NCBI GenBank assembly: GCA_030634615.1
Contig: DAOWAL010000075.1
Location: 1-6,210 of the forward strand
DNA length: 6,210 nt
Source: Candidatus Aenigmatarchaeota archaeon
GTDB lineage: Archaea > Aenigmatarchaeota > Aenigmatarchaeia > QMZP01 > QMZT01
Direction: 5' to 3'
Shown in pieces: positions 6,035 through 6,210 of the stretch. The notes under the pieces are model-generated. The model did no database searches. It was given only the letters and a program-made list of their open reading frames with translations, and was not told where the DNA came from. The position numbers and the translations under genes are program-made. How positions within the stretch are numbered: position 1 is the stretch's first letter; every line of letters starts with the position of its first letter.

Positions 6035-6210
6035 TCACCCATACATCAAAGTTCCTGCTATTATTAGCAAATGGAAGAATATCCAGACACTGTAAATAAT
6101 AATCATTGGCTTTTCTTTGTGGACAATTCCATACAATATCCACACAATGGCGACAAATGAGTATGCCATCCAGGAAACTGCAGAAACACCTGACGCGTTT
6201 TGTTCAACCC
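6035..6210 (-). CDS. PQ-loop / SemiSWEET-like small membrane protein, C-terminal part (start beyond window edge)
   Basis: The minus-strand frame is open from the right edge to a TGA at 6035-6037; 57 residues are visible. Two hydrophobic helices are clear: about residues 11-29 (VSWMAYSFVAIVWILYGIV) and 35-56 (MIIYYSVWIFFHLLIIAG and on). They are joined by the short polar loop HKEKP and preceded by a polar NASGVS stretch. This order, with a GVS..SW helix, a W.LYGI end, a K.KP loop and a third helix, resembles helices 2 and 3 of the three-helix SemiSWEET (MtN3/PQ-loop) family, which form homodimeric sugar facilitators in bacteria. About two thirds of such a protein (85-100 residues) would be in view. 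The first helix and its PQ motif are missing, so the family call is from pattern recall and the substrate is unknown. Confidence 0.6.
   Translation of the reverse strand, partial: VEQNASGVSAVSWMAYSFVAIVWILYGIVHKEKPMIIIYSVWIFFHLLIIAGTLMYG

Overview
The window is from an archaeon. It encodes an archaeal TATA-box binding protein (TBP), an e2b2-type ribose-1,5-bisphosphate isomerase, an Mre11-like nuclease and a stand-alone Kae1, in AT-rich, very tightly packed DNA. The lineage cannot be fixed from 6.2 kb. A DPANN-type genome would fit, because [FeFe]-hydrogenase genes have been reported there among archaea, but this is inference.

Layout: positions 1-2048 (+ strand) carry two consecutive radical-SAM genes, the 3' part of hydE and a complete hydG, with no base between the hydE stop and the hydG start. 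Both belong to maturation of the [FeFe]-hydrogenase H-cluster. Positions 2057-6210 (- strand) carry, in transcription order, a partial PQ-loop/SemiSWEET-like membrane protein (entering from the right edge), kae1, an mre11-like gene, tbp, and a ribose-1,5-bisphosphate isomerase gene. The two blocks converge with an 8-bp gap at 2049-2056.

How the genes work together: HydG makes the CO and CN- ligands from tyrosine as an Fe-cysteine complex, and HydE processes that complex towards the diiron subsite. The third maturase (HydF) and the hydrogenase itself are not in view. The minus-strand genes are informational or housekeeping (tRNA t6A modification, double-strand-break processing, basal transcription) plus one enzyme of archaeal nucleoside/AMP salvage. 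tbp and the isomerase gene are 7 bp apart and probably co-transcribed. kae1 and mre11 each have their own 36-bp upstream gap with a T-rich TATA-like element about 25 bp from the ATG, which suggests leaderless transcripts. tbp has a clear Shine-Dalgarno sequence instead.

Points most worth a second look: the hydE-hydG pair on an archaeal chromosome; a 51-bp-period tandem duplication that built a basic C-terminal tail on TBP; and 38/39 identical bases between the two ancient half-repeats of tbp, which looks like homogenisation by gene conversion. There is no gene-free stretch above 300 bp; the largest gap is 62 bp. I see no tRNA, rRNA, CRISPR array or mobile element.
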